From NCBI RefSeq assembly GCF_001659605.2, contig NC_035168.2, positions 11,011,516 to 11,075,515 on the forward strand: 64,000 nucleotides of DNA, in the 5' to 3' direction. This DNA is from Manihot esculenta. Taxonomy: Eukaryota; Streptophyta; Magnoliopsida; Malpighiales; Euphorbiaceae. The notes below the pieces were generated by a model that searched no databases, was not told the DNA's origin, and saw only the letters and a program-made list of their open reading frames with translations. Below are positions 20,956 through 34,974 of this stretch, piece by piece. The translations under genes were made by a program, and so were the position numbers. Positions within the stretch are counted from its first letter, which is position 1. Each line of letters starts with the position of its first letter.

Positions 20956-23900
20956 ATGGCACTCAAGCTTGAACAGCAACTCAAGGAGGTGGGATCGAAA
21001 CTCGAGACCCCTCCTGCTACTAAGGACGCTCTCATTAAGCTCTTAAAGGTACGCATTTTTCTGAATTGTCAAATAATTGCTTTAATTTTGTATGTTTCTT
21101 GTGAATTTGGGGAGGAAGAATTGTTGGTCTGTGCCTGTTTCCTGAGATAACTGTGGAAAGGGAACGAAAGAAATTATACATTTGGTTTCTTGTCTTTGTG
21201 TGTTGCGTGTCTTTTGGTGGTGAGCTGAATTTGCTTTAACTAGAGTTACTGAAGTAGTGGGATTAGTTTTCGTTTTTAACGTGAGCTCTGGGAAATGGGA
21301 TTTCGATGCTTCAATTTGCTTTGTTTTGGGGAAGAAAGGAGCATTTGGTTAAATTTGATTGAATTAGGGTTTATTACGGCATTGTTCTTTCAAGGTTTTG
21401 CATCTAAAACTGGATAAATAGAAAAAAGATCCAAGTGGATTTATGAAGTACAATTGTGGAACCATTTAATTTCTGATTAGATTAAATAAAAGAACCGTAG
21501 GATTAAACATTTGAGCTTGCTTCCAATTTGGTAGGTCGAATCATTTGGGCTTAAAGTTTATTGCTTTGATGGAAATACTGAGCATTCTTACCAGAATTAA
21601 TACGGATCTTGGTGGGACTTCTGTGCCTGGAAAAATTAGGAATCAATAAATGGGTCCTTTGTTAGGATGATGAAGTAAGGACTTGGTGACAGGTTATGGT
21701 GCTTCAGACTTGAAGGGTTCTTCTCTGAATTGTTATCTGATCAGCCTCATTAATTAATATTTGAGTAATTTTGGAATATCTAGCAGTCAAATTTAGCCCT
21801 GTGGGTTGTTAACTATTAAGTTGTGCACCATGCCATAGTGCAAGCGTGCAGCAGACGGCAATAATGTGGTTACATGTCATTGGTGCTGGATACCTGATTA
21901 GTAGCTTAGTCTATCTAGAACATGCTTGCTAGGTTTGGTGGTCTTCTTGGAATTTTTGCATTGGGCTGAACCTAGTGGTTTGTTTCTCAGAGCAATGGCA
22001 TATTTACACAAGACATTTGAGGTAGAAGCTATTGGATGGATTCCAGATTTTAACTTGCAGTTTTTTTGTCCCTTTTTCTGGCTTTTCATGTATGTGGGGC
22101 GAAATGGGAGTCAGGGAGGACTTACAGGCGTGTGGTGAACTTGGGCAATCATTTTATAACATAATCAGTGCTACCTGGCTAGTTTTAAGGTTGATAGGAG
22201 ACAATATAGAGCTCTTTAATATAGGGTTTGGTTTGATGGGGTTGGGGATTATTTTGCATGCATATATGGGCTTCAAAGTAGAGTTTTTGAACTTATCCTT
22301 ACTTAACAGAGGCTGTCCCGTTTTGTTGCTGCAATATAGCAATCATAAAAAAAAGGGGCATTATGATTCCTCTTTGCAGTTGTGAGATGTGATATTCTTA
22401 AATATAGCATGGATAACAGGCAATATTACAAAAGATTATTAAGTCTATTGTGACAGTAACTTTCTTCCATGGCCACTCAACTTAGCATTTAACTTTAGTG
22501 TGGTAATTTAATTTCAATAATTGTGGACAAATCACCAAATTAAGTGTTTGTGCAAGTCATTGAGGTCACTTTCGAATTAATTGTTGTTGGAAATTTGATG
22601 TGGTAATTTGTCAAAAATCTACTCAACTGCGAGAAAAATTAAGGAAAAGCAACCTTTTATAGGGGCCCACTTTTACATGTTTTTGAGTAGGATAGGTTTC
22701 ATAGACTGCAATACTAGATTTCTGGAAAGATTTTGATTGGAATGTGTCCCTAGTACCATCATTGAAACTGAATTTAAATTCTGTGATTTTCCTGAAACTT
22801 TTTAAAATTTTTCTACTTTGTTGGATTTGTTGGACTTATTGGACTTAAATGTTAAGTTGAGAAAATGAGTGAATTTACGCTAAGTGATGATGTTAAAGAT
22901 TTGTAATTATTGGTTTGAGGTCCGTTCAACCTATGTAGGATTACTCACTTTTACTTGCAAACAGTAGTTTTTTTTTCCCTAAAAATTTTATTCTATATTT
23001 TTTGAACTGCAAGTAAATAATAGGTCGGGGTGCAGACTTGGTGTCTAACAAAGCTAAATGGCAAAAAAGAATCCACAGAACTACAACAACTAGTTTCGGA
23101 TTAAGGTTTAATGGTTGTTATTGCATGCGAATGCTAGTTAGAAAGTCATCTCATAGTTACATCTAATTTATTGTTCCTTACATTAAATTGCTTGCCATCG
23201 ATTTAACTGACATCATCTGTTGAAATTGAGTTAGATATCTAGAGAACACTCCCAACCTTCCACTCTTTCTTCTCTTTGCTGAAACTCTGCATGGTTTTAG
23301 ATGTATTTTCATTTTAACTCACCATTTAATGCACATTAGTCTCTCTCTCTCTCTCTCTCTTTTTGGCCTTGAAGTTGCTACTGCAATGGGGCTTCTTTAT
23401 GTCACTCTTCCACTTAGTGCTACAAATTTATCCTTCCTTTCTTTGATGTTTTATATTATTCTTTTTTATTTCATAATTTCCTACCATTGTATTTCCTTTG
23501 GCTAATTATCTGTTGAATAATGTTCTGTATTTCTTGAATAGTATGCCAGTTTGCGTCCTTGGTGCCCAGGCTTTTTTGCTGCGTTGTTCACTATTTTGTG
23601 GAATAAGAAAATTCTACATGATGATATTTACATTATGATGAACTAAGAAAATTGTACTTAATGATAGTTATATTAACTTTGATGCTCATGCTTGTAGTTT
23701 TTTTTTTTTTCATTAATTGGCAATATTTCTGAATTATATATATAATTTTTGCATGTAGCAAGCTGCTTCATGTCTTTCTGAGACAGAACAATCGCCATCA
23801 GCTACTATGATGGAGTCAATGCAGCCTTTCTCTAATGCAATTGTGAAGCCAGAATTGCTGAAGCATCCAGATAGGGATGTTAAACTTCTAGTTGCAACCT

Positions 23901-26900
23901 GTATCTGTGAGATAACCCGGATTACAGCTCCTGAAGCTCCTTACAGTGATGATGTCCTAAAGGTGTTCATCTTTTATGAAGCTCTTGCTTAGTGATTAAT
24001 GGAATTTAGTTGACAACTTGATTTGCTTAAATAACACACTAATACTTCCACCTTATGTGTCTATACCTCTCTGCAGGATATTTTTCACTTGATTGTTGGC
24101 ACCTTTAGTGGGTTAAGTGATACTAGTGGCCCATCATTTGGAAGGAGAGTTGTTATTTTGGAGACTCTTGCCAAATATAGGTCATGTGTTGTCATGTTGG
24201 ATCTAGAATGTGATGATCTGGTGAATAAAATGTTCAGTACATTTTTTGCTGTTGCCAGGTGTGTGTTATTTCATAATTTATTTTCTGTTATGCAAGGGAT
24301 CAATGTGATAGTATACTACCTCTCATATTTGTGCTCCACTATCAACTTTCCAAGATTATTGTTCTGTTGTTAAAATTTCAAAGCCAGACACCTGAGGATT
24401 GCAAATGATCTCACTTTGGCATATTTAGCTTGGTTTGGTTAGGAAAGAAGATTTAAATTTAGGTTTATTAAATGTGTCAAGACAAACTGAGTGGAACGTT
24501 TTTATAATTTGGCTTTTTATTGAATGAGCTGAAATCAGGTCCAGGGCATTCTCTGTGGACTTCGATTATAAATGAGTGTTTTCTACAAATTTATTGAAAG
24601 GTTTTTTAAAAGATTAATATACTTGACTGTATTTGTTCCTCTCAATATTAGACTATTAGTATTTAAGAGTAGGATAAATATACCTGTTTGAGGGATTGCA
24701 GTATTGCACTGTAAGTTCATAAGACAATTAAAAAAAAGATTTTCTTTTAGTAAACAGTTAATAAGTTTTTTCCTATATAGGGTAAACAAAAATGCATAAA
24801 ACTTAACATCATAAAAGGAAAAAAAAAGAGTTTATACATAAGCTGGCTCACAAGTTTGCATAAACTGAACTTTGCCTAACTCAAGAGTGCCATATTAATT
24901 AAATAAGCTTTCAAAGTTATCTTGAGCTTGGGTTTTAACTTCGACAAATGAGTATTTACTGAGCGAGCTGAGTTCTGATTAGCCTATTAGGGGCTTGGCT
25001 TATTTGTACCTATATGCCCCTTTGATGTCTGCTTGCTTTGTCTTTTCATCTATATACAATATTTTGTGTTATTGACGTAGGATCTGTACATCAATCACAT
25101 TTTTTTTTTGTTATAAGATCAATGAACATTTTGGACGGATTGGTTGTGATGAAATATTATATCTGTTAAGGTTAATGTGTTAAAAACAAACAGGATAATA
25201 CATATTAGTTTGTTGCCGCAGACACTCTTGTCTTTTTAATTCCTTGTTTTCTGTTTGATTTCTTGTTGTTTCCCAAGATTCTATATTTCATTTGCTAATT
25301 CAATAAGTTTTTACCTAAACATTTTCACTTTTGCAGTGACAATCATCAAGAAAGTGTATTGACATCGATGCAAACAATAATGGTTCTGCTTATAGAAGAA
25401 AGTGAGGATGTTCGGGAGGATCTTTTGCTTGTCATATTATCTGTATTAGGTCGAAATAAATCTGTAAGCAATTTACTCTGCTTACATTTAGTGTAACTTA
25501 TTATTTTCCTGTTATAATATAAATTGCTTCAGAAGGAGCACATTTTATGAAACTTGTACTTTCAGGATGTTTCTTCAGCTGCAAGGAGACTTGCCATGAA
25601 TGTAATAGAACAGTGCGCTGGAAAACTTGAACCTGGAATAAAGCAATTTCTTGTATCATCAATATCAGGAGATAACAGGTCGGAAAATTGTCAAATTGAC
25701 TATCATGAAGTCATATATGACGTCTACTGTTGTGCTCCTCAGATCTTATCAGGAGTCGTTCCTTACCTCACAGGGGAACTCTTGGTAATTACAGATTCAT
25801 CTGGACTGCGCGTGTATATTTGATTTTGCATGTGGCATGTAATGGTTTTGATTCTGAGCTCTCAAACATTGAATACAACCTGACAAAAAGAGCTTGTCAT
25901 GTCATCATGTTATATGCAACTATTATCTCATAATGCTTTTTGAACATTGAAACATGTCCATTTACATTCAAAAATTTATGGTGACATCATTTGCTGAGGC
26001 AAAATAACAGAATTTTAATATTTAATTTAAATTCATACAGAGCTTAATATTATTACTTCTGTAGAAGTTTAGAACATTGAAATTTGATGAGTTTTTCTCA
26101 GTTTACAAGTCTTTATATTTGCAGACTGATCAGCTCGACATACGGTTGAAAGCAGTGGGGTTAGTTGGAGATCTGTTTGCTCTGCCTGGTTCTGCTATCA
26201 GCGAAGCATTTCAGCCAATCTTTTCAGAGTTTTTGAAAAGGTTGACTGATAGAGGAGTAGAGGTCCGAATGTCTGTCCTGGAATGTGTCAAAAACTGCCT
26301 GTTGTCAAATCCTTTGCGAGCTGAGGCTTCCCAAATAATCTGTAAGTATGTTGCTTGATTTTATAAAATCATATATGTGATACTCACTGAATAATTGTTC
26401 TCCAGCTGCTCTCTCTGATCGACTTCTGGACTATGATGAGAGTGTCCGAAAACAAGTTGTTGATGTGATCTGCGATGTGGCATGTCATGCACTGAATTCC
26501 ATTCCAGTTGAAACTATAAAACTAGTTGTGGAGCGTCTTCGAGACAAATCTGTATGTATGCCCTTCCCTTAAAGTTAAAGAATCTGTTTGTATGCTTTTT
26601 GCCTTGAGGAATACCAAACTATTTATCAGCCACTAGCAATTATTTTTAATTTTTCACTGTATATGTTTTTCCTGCCAGCTGCTGGTTAAGAGATATACCA
26701 TGGAGAGAATAGCAGAGATTTTCAGGGTTTATTGTATGAAGTCCTCCGATGGCTCAGTCAGTCCTGGTGAATTTGATTGGATTCCTGGGAAGATTTTGAG
26801 ATGTTTTTATGACAGAGATTTTAGGTAAGCAATCTTGGTTATATATAGATAATTTTTTCACAATAATCTCTAGTTGTCCTTCTGCCTCTTCATGATAATG

Positions 26901-29900
26901 TTGGTGGTGAGTTTAGCATCTGTACCATTCAGACCCAGGCCACATGTTTGAATTTTCTTATGGAGCTGCAGTTAATATAGATGCTCTATTATATATATTC
27001 CGAATAAAATCTATTTTTGCTTGAACAGAGTGTTTGAGATGATTAAAAACAAATTAGACTGGAAAGTGCTTTGCTTCTCTGAATATTGGTTAAGTATCTT
27101 TCTAACATGTTGATCGGTTCTGCAGATCAGATACAATTGAATCAGTTCTTTGTGGATCCATGTTCCCTACTGAGTTCTCAGTCAAAGAAAGAGTCAAACT
27201 TTGGGTCAGATTTTTCTCTGTATTTGACAAAGTTGAGGTGAAAGCTCTTGAGAAGATTTTGGAGCAAAAGCAAAGGTGTGATAAGTGCTTGGTTAGCATC
27301 AGGCAACTGCACCTGACGTTTGATAGGTCTACTCTGTTTCAATTTTATGTATTTTTGATGGATTGTGCACTCATTTTCAGGGGATTTCCTCTTGGATTGC
27401 AGGTTACAACAAGAGATGCAGAGGTATCTATCACTCAGACAGATGCATCAGGTTTGCAGATTTTGGAGATTGAATTACTCAATTTGGAGCTAAAAGGTTG
27501 AGTTAAGGATGTAGAAGTTACAATATTATTATTTTTTTATCTGAATACAGGATGGAGATGTCCCAGAATTCCAAAAAAAAGTTATGTTTTGTTTTCGTAT
27601 CATGTCTCGCTCATTTGCTGAGCCTGCTAAGGCTGAGGAGAATTTTCAGATACTTGATCAATTGAAAGATGCCAATATCTGGAAGATTTTAACAAATCTC
27701 CTTGATGCTAACACTGGTTTTCATCAAGCTTGTACTGGTCGGGTAAGCTATAATTTTGTAATGGCTGTAAATAGGTTTTGTATATGAACAAATAGGAGAG
27801 GATATGCTTTGGTTGTTGGATTTGGGGCTTGAGGGGTATTACAGGGTGTGGGTTTGACCATTTGAGTGGATTGTTTTGACCAAAGAAATGAGAGGTGAGA
27901 ATGGGTCTTTCACGGAATGTAAAGCCATTAATTTTGAGTGGCTGTAAATTTCACGGATACCAGTGTGACCCTTTCTACCTTTTGGTTCATTTAACATATC
28001 TTCCTCACTATCACTACTATTATGGTTGTGCCTGTGACGGTTCCATAACATCTTTTGTGATTTAGTATCGCCATGATGTGCTGCTACCACAATGCTTCCC
28101 CCTACAAAAATGACCCATGCTTAGCTAGCAACCCCTGTTAATGCAAAGGCACCACCATTTGTCACTGTCATTACATTACTATTGTTGCCACCAGCTGGAC
28201 TGCCTATTGTTAGAACCATCAACATCAGATAAAATGATTGCCTTTAGTAACTTGCTATTGCTTTAGAGAGTACCATTGCAACTAGGGTGTTTCCTGAGTT
28301 TCTCCAATCTACAAGGCAATCTGTCACTAACATGTTCTTTCACTACTTTTGGAAATTGTTTTTCCTGAAATTTTCAAAATTGGTGAATTTGGACCCAGTA
28401 TCTGCCTCACCTGGATGCCATTTCGTGATAGTACGTACTGCGTTTAGCTTTTAATTATTATTTAAACAAGTTGATGTTAACTGAAAATATAGTAAATTTT
28501 AACACCGTGTGATTGATTGAATTGGTAAATTTACTCTTCAATAATTAATAGGTTGATGGTGAACGTACATGTTGCAGTTTCTTATCATTGAAAAGTTTCT
28601 CAACAGTGAATTCCTTTTTTCTGCAGGAGGATTTGCTTAAAATACTTGGTGAGAAACACCGGCTTTACGATTTTCTGAGCAATCTCTCTGTTAAGAGTTC
28701 TTATTTACTTTTCAACAAAGATCATGTGAAAGAAATTCTGTTGGAGGCCACCACACATAAGTCTGCTGGAAATACACAATTCACTCAATCGTGTATGGAT
28801 ATACTGGTGGTAAGAGCATGCCTCTATGATGAAATTATTTATTAGTAACTATGCCTATCTGCTTACATGCTACACTTGCCTGGTTTTTTGTGGTTTGTAT
28901 GAGTTGGTAACTTTTTAGTTTACTACTGTATATATGATCTTCTCTTGTGTGTTCTTTTTATCTTTGCAGCTCTATCATGGGCTTGCTTCATCAAAATCTT
29001 CTATTTATTTGGCATTGCTATCTAATTGTTTTTCTTTTTTTTTTCTCTTAAAAAAAATTCAAATATTCAGCTTCTTGCACGCTTCAGTCCAATGCTACTT
29101 GTTGGGGCTGAAGAACAATTAGTAAATTTTCTGAAAGATGATAACGAGATAATAAAAGAAGGTGCTTTGCATGTTTTGGCTAAGGCTGGGGGCACCATTC
29201 GAGAACAGCTTGCAGTGTCATCGAGGTGTGGCTCTTTCATTGTTTGACAACTTATAGTCAGTACCTTTTACATTGCTCATCCTCTTTTATTGCTTAGCTG
29301 TAGTTCAAGTGATCTTATATTGGAGAGGCTCTGCTTAGAAGGCAGTCGAAGGCAGGCCAAGTATGCTGTGCATGCCCTAGCAGCAATAACAAAGGATGAT
29401 GGCCTCAAGTCCCTTTCTGTTTTATACAAGGTTATTCTTGTCCTTGCATTGTACCTATGCTTCAACATATTGGATAATTTGTCGTGATGCTGATATTCAT
29501 ATTATTACTCAATTTGCAGAGACTTGTGGACATGCTGGAGGAGAAGAGACATTTGCCTGCTGTACTACAGTCTCTGGGATGCATAGCAGAGACTGCAATG
29601 CCTGTTTTTGAGACCAGGGAAGGTGAAATTGAGGAATTCATAAAAAGCAAGATTCTCAAATGTAGCAGTGTATGTCATCAAAATCCTTTTGACATCTGCA
29701 ACCACTTTCCATTTATGATAACTAGTTTTTGTATAATACTGTGCTCTGCTGTTGCAGAAAGCTGAAGACACTACAAAAACAAGCTGGGACGACAGAAGTG
29801 AACTTTGTTTATTGAAGGTTGGTTGGACAGGGGAAGTTGTTTATTTCTTCTTAATATTTTCAAAGTAGGACATGGAATTGTTATCAATTTTTGCTTGGTA

Positions 29901-32900
29901 TTATTTTCCTGGATTTGTTGTACACTATTTGTTAGAGGGTAAGGCAAAGGAAAAGATTCCAGTCTTGATCAATGAAAATCAAATTTTTGAAGAGCCTAAT
30001 GAAGAACATGATGTCTGTGTGAACTTTCCAATAAGAAAGACAAAGGCATTGGGGTGGAGCAGGAGCTTTTTGTTGACATGTCTAATGTAAGTGACTTCAA
30101 TGATGGAAGAATGATAAAGATGGCAATGATGGGTAACTAGAGTCTGAAAGGAGGACACTGTAGTTGAATTTGAAGTGTTTGCACAAATCATTCCCAAAAA
30201 TGAATTTTTTGCTATTGAAATTTTTGGACATGTTATTGGAGAAAAGAAAGATAGAGGTGTCACAAAAAGTGTGGGTGTTGGAAATCAGTGGCAGTATTTT
30301 GGGAGCCAATATGATGAGTTCAGCTGTTGTTATCCTTGAATTCTTATGGAAGATAAATGGGAAATAGCAAAAAGAGAAAGGAAGAAGGTTATGACATCAA
30401 ATTCTCTTGTGATCTTGAAGGAACAAGCATGGAAATTTTGGAGAAGGAAAAGGAAGAAAGTTTAGCACCTTCAGCCAAGCTTTATCATTTCGGCTGGAGT
30501 TACAATTCTTACTAGCAAAGGAGGTTTTTTTTAGGATAACGAACCCTTGCAGTTTCAGTTTCAGATTTTGAGCATTTTTGGGGACAAGAATGCGCTCATG
30601 GAGGGAGTAATGTTACATATAAGAGTCTAGTAGTAGTTAAGAAGGGATATTCTGTTTAGATGTATGGGGTTGTTACAGTCTTACAGATCTGTTAGGGAAG
30701 AAGGAATTGGCTGGAACAGTTAATTCCAGCTGTTTTTAGAAGAAACTGGCCTATAAGAGAAATGGAATAGCTCCAGGATTGTCATTTTGAAATTCTAATC
30801 AATAAAGATCTACTTTCTCCTCTCTCTAAATTCTGATTTCTCTTAATTCTCTCTTCTTTTGCTCTTCCCCTTCTTTTCTCTATTTCTTCTCTAATTTCTA
30901 TTATTCTGTGATGGAGAATCTGGTTATGTGACAGTATTGTTTTCATTAAAATTTAGCATTTCATATCCCTTTTCTTCCCCTTTTAATCAAACAAGGTGCC
31001 TTTGATTCCCATTTCTCCCGCTATGAAAATAATCAAAACTAGAGGACCTAAACACTTTACTTTCATTCCCCTACTCATCTTTTTATGACCATTCTTACAT
31101 ATCTCTTCATAATTCCCTACCAGAAGGTTGCTTAGATATAATAATTTGATAATTCTTTTTACGTTAGGTACTTGGTTCACCTATTATTTGCTTGCAGATA
31201 TATGGGATCAAGACACTGGTCAAGAGCTACTTGCCTGTTAAAGATGTGCAACTTCGTCCGGGCATTGACGGTCTTTTGGAGATCCTCAGGAATGTGCTTA
31301 TGTTTGGAGAAATATCAAAGGATATAGAATCAAGGTCCTCCTTTCATAGCTTTCTTTATGGTTTATGCTTTGTATATAAATTTCTATTCTTGTAGGTAGT
31401 TTCTGAATTATTTTTTTCATTGAGGCTTTCCAGTTCATGTACAAGTTTGTCTTATCTACAGTTCAGTTGATAAGGCCCATTTGAGGCTTGCTTCTGCTAA
31501 GGCTGTTCTTCATTTGGCAAAGCACTGGGATCACAAGATACCTGTTGATGTCTTCTACCTAACTTTAAGGACACCAGAGGTGAAGTCTTTAGAAATTTTC
31601 TAACATCATCTATATATTTTTTAGATGGCTTGTAAATATTCTCCTCCTGTTTTTTGGGTCTTGTAGATCACTTTCCCCCAAGTTGGGAAACTATTCCTGA
31701 ACAAAGTTTACCAATATATAAAGGACCGGCTTCTGGATGTGAAGTATGCTTGTGCCTTCTTGTTTAATATAAATGGATTAAAGCCCCTTGATTTGGAAGA
31801 GGTATCTGTATTAAAATTGATTGGTTCAAATTTATTATTATCAATGACCAAGTCAAGTGCAAAGGTGCTTGCTTTGAAGGTGAAAAACTTCTGATGTTTT
31901 CTTGGCTGAATTTCTACTTCATTTGCAATGGCAGGAAAAGCAGAATCTTGCTGATATAATTCAAATGCATTACCAAGCAAAGGCCCGGCAACTCTCTGTA
32001 CAAAGTGATGCAAATACATCAGCAGCATATCCTGAATGCATTCTACCATATTTGGTCCATGCCCTTGCTCATCATTCATGTCCTGACGTGGATGAATGCA
32101 AGGATGTTAGAGCATTTGAGCATATATATCGGTATATCAAATGTCACCTTTTATTCTGTATTGCTTATATTCTGTGGACATTTCTTCTTATGATGCAGTT
32201 TTATAAGTTTTAATCCAATAAAATTGCATTGATAAAGAACTAAAATAGGAGGTAAAACTGATTCTATTCTTCATGTTTCAGGCAATTGCATTTGGTTCTT
32301 TCTATTTTGGCGCACAAAGATGACGACGGTAAGTCAGAATCTAGCACCAACAAAGAGAAGGAGAATATATCTGCAATAGTTTCTGTCTTTGAAAGTATCA
32401 AGTGTTCAGAGGACATGGTTGATGCATCAAAATCAAAGGTTGTTGATAATATGCCAAGTTTTTGTTGTCACTGTTAAATTTGCAATATTTTTATTACGCA
32501 ATTATTGAAAGATTGAAGAGAGCATACATTTTTGGAACAATCAACACAAAGTTCAGTGTGATGCAGAAAATCAAGCTTATCTTTGTAATCATTGACATCC
32601 ACAGAATTCACATGCTATCTCTGAACTTGGGCTGTCAATCACCAAGCGCTTAGCTCAGAAGGAGGATATACAAATGTTGGCTTCATCAGTTTCCTTGCCT
32701 CCAGTGCTTTATAAACCACATGAGAAGAAAGAAGGGGATGAATCTTTGGTATCTTATCTCCAATTTAAAATTATCTTCATGGTTCTATTAAGTTAACATT
32801 ATCAAGCCTGTGGTGAAGTTCTCTTCTATAGACTTGCTAGATTGGTTAATTTTGTTGCACTTCTGTCATTTTATTTCCATCTTATTCACTTGTTGCATAT

Positions 32901-34938
32901 ATATGTAAAAAAAAAAAAAAAATCTTTATGTTAACAACTGTTTTTTCTTTTTTTTTTTCTTGGGTTAGGCAAGTGAAGGAAAAACATGGTTGGCTGATGA
33001 GAATGTCTTGATGCAATTTGAATCACTTAAGTTAGAAACTGATGGAAAAGTATGCTCTACTCCTTAAGGTTTTTTTTGGCTATGCATTAATTTTTTTCAC
33101 ATTTGATGCCACTTGTGTTTTCCACCAACTTATTGTGCTCCTATAATTGCATCAGATTAATTATGATATTGCTGAAGATGAGGTTCTAAAAGACGGTGAA
33201 AGAGAAGCAAATGAGGTGCCCCTTGGTAAAATGATAAAACAGTTAAAATTGCGGGGCACCAGGGGTGGCAAGGTTAAAAAGAACAAATCTTTATCAGCTA
33301 AAACCAAAAATGCTGAAAGCGATGTGGATGTCTTGAAGGTGGTCAGAGAAATAAATTTGGATAATATGGGGCTATCTAGTAAGTTTGAATCAAGCAATGG
33401 TCACAAACATTCTCCAAGTGAGAAAAGAAAGGCTGAAACCGAGCATCAAAAAGCTAAAAAAACAAAGTTTACTGATGTAGCATCTGTTACAGTACCTAAA
33501 CGACCGAGATCATCATCTTCTCATATTGCAAGGCTGTCCTCAAGCAGTTTAATTACTCCATTAACTGCTACAGCGGATGATTCAAGCCCTGATTCAAAAG
33601 AGAAGAAGTCTATCCCAAAACTATCAGATGAAAGCATTGATTCTGATTTGTTGGTATCATGCATGCGAAAGAATATAAGCTTCACATCAAAACATAAAGG
33701 AAAAAGCTCTGATTTGGGTTACAATAGCAAAGAAAATGAATTTGAAGAAGACAGTGATAATCTAAAGGTAGGCTTTTTTATTTTGTCCTTTTACTTGGGT
33801 CTTAGAAGCAGTAAATGCTAAATAACCTTGGCATGGTTGATTTTTGTGGATATTTCACCTCTTTATTACTTCTGTTATAGAAGTCTATTGTGTTAGGGAA
33901 CATTGATAAGAGCAATGCAAGTAATAATTTCAAGTCTTTGACTGGAAGCATGAAGAAGAGAAAAAGAAGAAGTGTTGCAGGCTTGGCAAAGGTTAACACC
34001 TTAGCATAACTCATCATTTGCTTTTCTCATTTGTACATGACCCTGCATGACTCCTGAAACTAGATTCAATTGTGTTCATAGCTACTGCACATCTTAATCA
34101 TTTAGTTATTTTGCCTCTGTTCTGTTCTGTGTTTATTGTTACTTGTTTTTGTCTGGTACTCTGCATCTGAAGTTTTCTGTTTATTTTCCTAATGAAAGTA
34201 GTTTGGCTTTTATATTCCTTTTTGTTGGCAATACTTTCTTTAGTTTTCAGAAAAACATTTGTGCGTGTTACTGTTTTTTTTCCCTGGTGAACTAGCTTGA
34301 GGCTGAAAGTTTGGAATGACAATGATTACTCTTCCTTCTATGTATATCTTGAAGGTAATGCAGAGGTGGAGTTTTGACATGACCAGCAAATGGGGTTAAA
34401 ATCTGCCGAAAACTCACTAAACCCGAAAAGTGTATATTTATTTTCAAATTTGAAAATTCCAAAAATTTAAAAAGCTGCAGAAGCAAACCTTCCCCAATTT
34501 GAAGGTTTTGCATAAAAAATCTTTAAAAAAAATGAGAAGTGGAAAAAAAAAAAACCAAAAATTTACAAAATAACCTGAAAACCGTAAGTTATCCAAAATG
34601 AATTCCAAGAGTTGGCTTGTCAGACAACCTATTTGAGACCTATTTTATCTAGCTGACCTGATTGTGCAATGAATATCCTGTTGTATTTTGTTCATAAGCA
34701 TGGTTATTTCCTTGAATTTTTACAAGGAATATTTCTGAGCAAGTGTTTTCCTTTTAAATTTATTTGTTTGTCAGGGTGAATTTTGTTGCTTATAGTGACG
34801 GTTGTCCTCCTAACATGTGATTATGCCAACTGATATTTTCTTTTCCAGTGCACAACAAAGAAAAGTGGAGTTGATATTGAAGAATTAATTGGCTATAGAA
34901 TAAAGGTTTGGTGGCCCATGGATAAGCAGTGAGTATTC

Positions 34939-34974
<36 letters not shown>

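Noticed and set aside
28970..29070. Possible PDS5 exon after TTTGCAG at 28969 ([19 protein letters not shown])
   Set aside because: Using the acceptor at 29070 joins DILV to [16 protein letters not shown], which fits the PDS5 family and keeps the phase. The upstream stretch is intron sequence.
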